Assembly (NCBI GenBank): GCA_943704495.1
Contig: CALSCR010003908.1
Location: forward strand, 1-33,751
DNA length: 33,751 nt
Reading direction: 5' to 3'
Source of the DNA: Pigoraptor chileana
Taxonomy: Eukaryota > Opisthokonta > Filasterea
Made by a program: the position numbers and the translations under genes
The notes under the pieces: generated by a model
Told to the model about the DNA's origin: nothing
What the model saw: only the letters and a program-made list of their open reading frames with translations
Databases searched by the model: none
Shown here: in pieces, positions 31,935-33,751 of the stretch
How positions within the stretch are numbered: position 1 is the stretch's first letter
Layout of the letters: each line of letters starts with the position of its first letter

Positions 31935-33684
31935 AACACACACACACACACACAAATACAAATACACACTTTGTCGACGTCCATGGGTTCGGCGCCGTCC
32001 TTCTTCTCCTCCTTTTTGTCGTCCTTCTTCTCCTCCTTCTTCTCGTCGTCCTTCTTTGAGGCCTTCTTGCTCGCCCGCGCAGAGAAAGAAAGCACAGCCG
32101 GCGCAACCTGGAAAGGCACACAATGGGCGACCCGTTCAGTACAAGAGCATGCTGTAATTCTGCATGACACGGTCGTTCGACTCGGATTGATGCAGATCAC
32201 ATGCCGCAGTCCCCATGGAGACACTGCACACAACAACCGCTCAACATTAGACACCGCACGCACTTTCTCCTTTGAGGCCTCCTTTTGGGCCTGGAGGGGA
32301 GGGGGATACGCAAAGAGCGAGGGCTTTGCGTCCGATCGAAACTCGAGTTTCGGCATCTGCAAACAATGACACACAAGCAGACACATGAGTTTCATTAGAG
32401 ATCCGCATCCATCAAATTGCCTCAGAGAGATACAGGATTAAAGTTAGCATCTTGGACGCTGTGCCCAAGGTCATACGCGAAAGAGAGGCTATCAATTAGC
32501 TTACAAGTGGTTTGAAATACACAAGACAACAGCGCAAATTACCGCAGCTATTGCACACAAAGGGACGCACACAAACGGAGGCACACAAAGACGCACCTTC
32601 AAGTCCGAGTTGAGTGCGATGACCGCCGTCGGCGTGAACGCGAGTGAGATAAAGTGAGTGAGGGGGAACCAATACCAAAACTGCGTGAAAACAAGCAGGC
32701 CAACAACGCTCTGGAGGCTCGTGTGGCCCGTGCGCGACTGCAGCGCAATCGTCACGTTGCGGCCGCCAGCGTCGATGATACCCTGATGCACGTGACCGAG
32801 TATGCGAGTATGCAGGTCACACAGTCCGCGCGATGCGATTGCGATTGCAGTGGTCAGACAGGAAATCCGAGTGCAAAATGCCCATCCACACGCACATTAT
32901 CCCATATAAAGCACAAAAGGCCTTTCAACTACGGCCTCCAATATCCCCAAGACGCACGCATATCCTCTGCAGCGGTAAACAAGATTAGATGTCGAACACC
33001 AAAAAGGAGAAAATGCGACCCACCTGGCCAATAATGGCACCAAAGCGCGCCATAGAGTCTTCGTGCTTGTCCTTGAGCACCTTCTCATACAACCGCCGCA
33101 CAGCACCGGCCTTGGGGTTCTGGGTGTCATTCTGCGGCAGCGTAGGGCGTGAATAAACATGAGCAGATGATGCATAAACAGACACGGATAGACAACAGTG
33201 GTGACTGCCCATCCCGCGCAAATGCTCGCGGGGAAGGTGTCATGCACCACGCGCAACATGCGGTGTTGATTTGGTTGTTGCTTGTTTGTCTTGTTGTGTA
33301 ACTTTTTGCGTCTCCCACCTGCTGCACGAGGACCATTGCAAGGGCAATGAGTGCACCCTGTCGCACAAACGACACGGCATCTGACGCCATTGGCTCGAGG
33401 ATGGCGACGGCCTCGCGGAGTCCCGTTCCCGCGCACGAGATGCCCAGTGCCATTGCGGCGCCATAGCGGACGTGTGGGTTGTAGCTTTCGGACAGGAGAG
33501 AGACGACCGACGGGCACTGCTCGGGAGTGCGGAAGAGCACAAAGCCCAGCGATGTGACGGCCGCGCGACGGACATCGTCGTTCACATCGGAAACGGCGAC
33601 GTGAAGAAGTCGGCGGATGGCCCCATTGTTGCCCTGCAATTGCAACGGGTACAGGGATAAGCATTCCGTGGATATGTTGCGTAG

Positions 33685-33751
<67 letters not shown>
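31138..33751 (-). CDS. PSMD1: 26S proteasome regulatory subunit RPN2 (PSMD1), C-terminal part (5' end beyond right edge)
   Basis: Largest scaffold of the 19S base, binding RPN1-like PC repeats, RPN13 and ubiquitin machinery. Minus-strand exons in the window: 33633-33319, 33131-33024, 32782-32597, 32356-32264, 32107-31970, 31703-31575, 31440-31350, 31214-31138; 378 residues plus stop. Proteasome/cyclosome repeats read [40 protein letters not shown] and [52 protein letters not shown] and [11 protein letters not shown] follow the human order. A Lys/Glu/Asp-rich linker ([11 protein letters not shown]) ends at PMDVDK, then [20 protein letters not shown]. The extreme C-terminus [10 protein letters not shown] matches the RPN13-binding tail (human PEPFEYIDD), with Trp replacing Tyr. 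The intron upstream of 33633 runs out of the window through a GT/CA array. Confidence 0.96.
31875..31954 (+). repeat. (CA)n microsatellite, GU on the gene strand
   Basis: An interrupted CA array of about 80 bp starts 15-20 bp inside the intron that follows RPN2 exon 31970-32107. On the sense strand it is a GU tract right after the donor GTGTGTATT. Confidence 0.9.
33686..33751 (+). repeat. (TG)n microsatellite at window edge
   Basis: At least 66 bp of uninterrupted TG, continuing beyond the window. On the RPN2 sense strand it is a CA tract about 50 bp upstream of an acceptor. Confidence 0.95.

Noticed and set aside
1-33751. tRNA, rRNA, snRNA genes, CRISPR arrays, LTR or DNA transposon genes
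   Set aside because: No cloverleaf with A and B boxes, no rRNA core motif, no spaced identical repeats, and no reverse transcriptase, integrase or transposase frame was seen on either strand.

Overview
The window is a piece of nuclear genome from a unicellular eukaryote. The evidence is 12 protein genes of purely eukaryotic families (PP4 regulatory subunit, ArfGAP, V-ATPase subunit E, 26S proteasome RPN2, Tudor-SN, XRCC2, diphthamide DPH4, BRI3, sphingosine-1-phosphate phosphatase), of which 11 are split by GT-AG introns. Donors mostly read GTGNGT or GTATGT. The lineage cannot be named from the sequence alone; nothing marks it as bacterial, viral or organellar. Coding exons are GC-rich, and introns are dominated by GT/CA microsatellites.

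Layout, left to right: PPP4R4-like (minus, 3' end beyond base 1); a gene-poor 1.4 kb holding a long hairpin; a one-exon membrane protein (minus); an orphan membrane segment; a sphingosine-1-phosphate phosphatase (plus); ArfGAP2/3 (plus); DPH4/DNAJC24 (minus); a small unexplained exon followed at once by V-ATPase subunit E (plus); HDHD2-like HAD phosphatase (plus); Tudor-SN/SND1 with 25 exons (minus); XRCC2 (plus); BRI3-like (minus); a probably mitochondrial alpha/beta hydrolase (plus); and the C-terminal part of proteasome RPN2/PSMD1 (minus, 5' end beyond the right edge). These are housekeeping genes with no shared pathway. They alternate strand, so the spacers are divergent promoters (0.5-1 kb) or short convergent 3' spacers (about 150-520 bp).

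All spliced models were built by hand from homology, GT-AG sites and phase. Every junction keeps frame, and the complete models have lengths close to those expected for their families (V-ATPase E 226 aa, SND1 946 aa, DPH4 156 aa, XRCC2 312 aa).

Two things stand out beyond the genes. First, a family of about 40-50 bp elements sits in introns of four different genes. Three copies are flanked by 10-15 bp direct repeats, and in two of these the duplicated sequence is the 3' splice site itself, so the introns carry doubled acceptors. Second, intronic dinucleotide repeats are arranged by strand: GU-rich tracts lie toward donors and CA-rich tracts toward acceptors on the sense strand. That layout would let an intron's ends pair.
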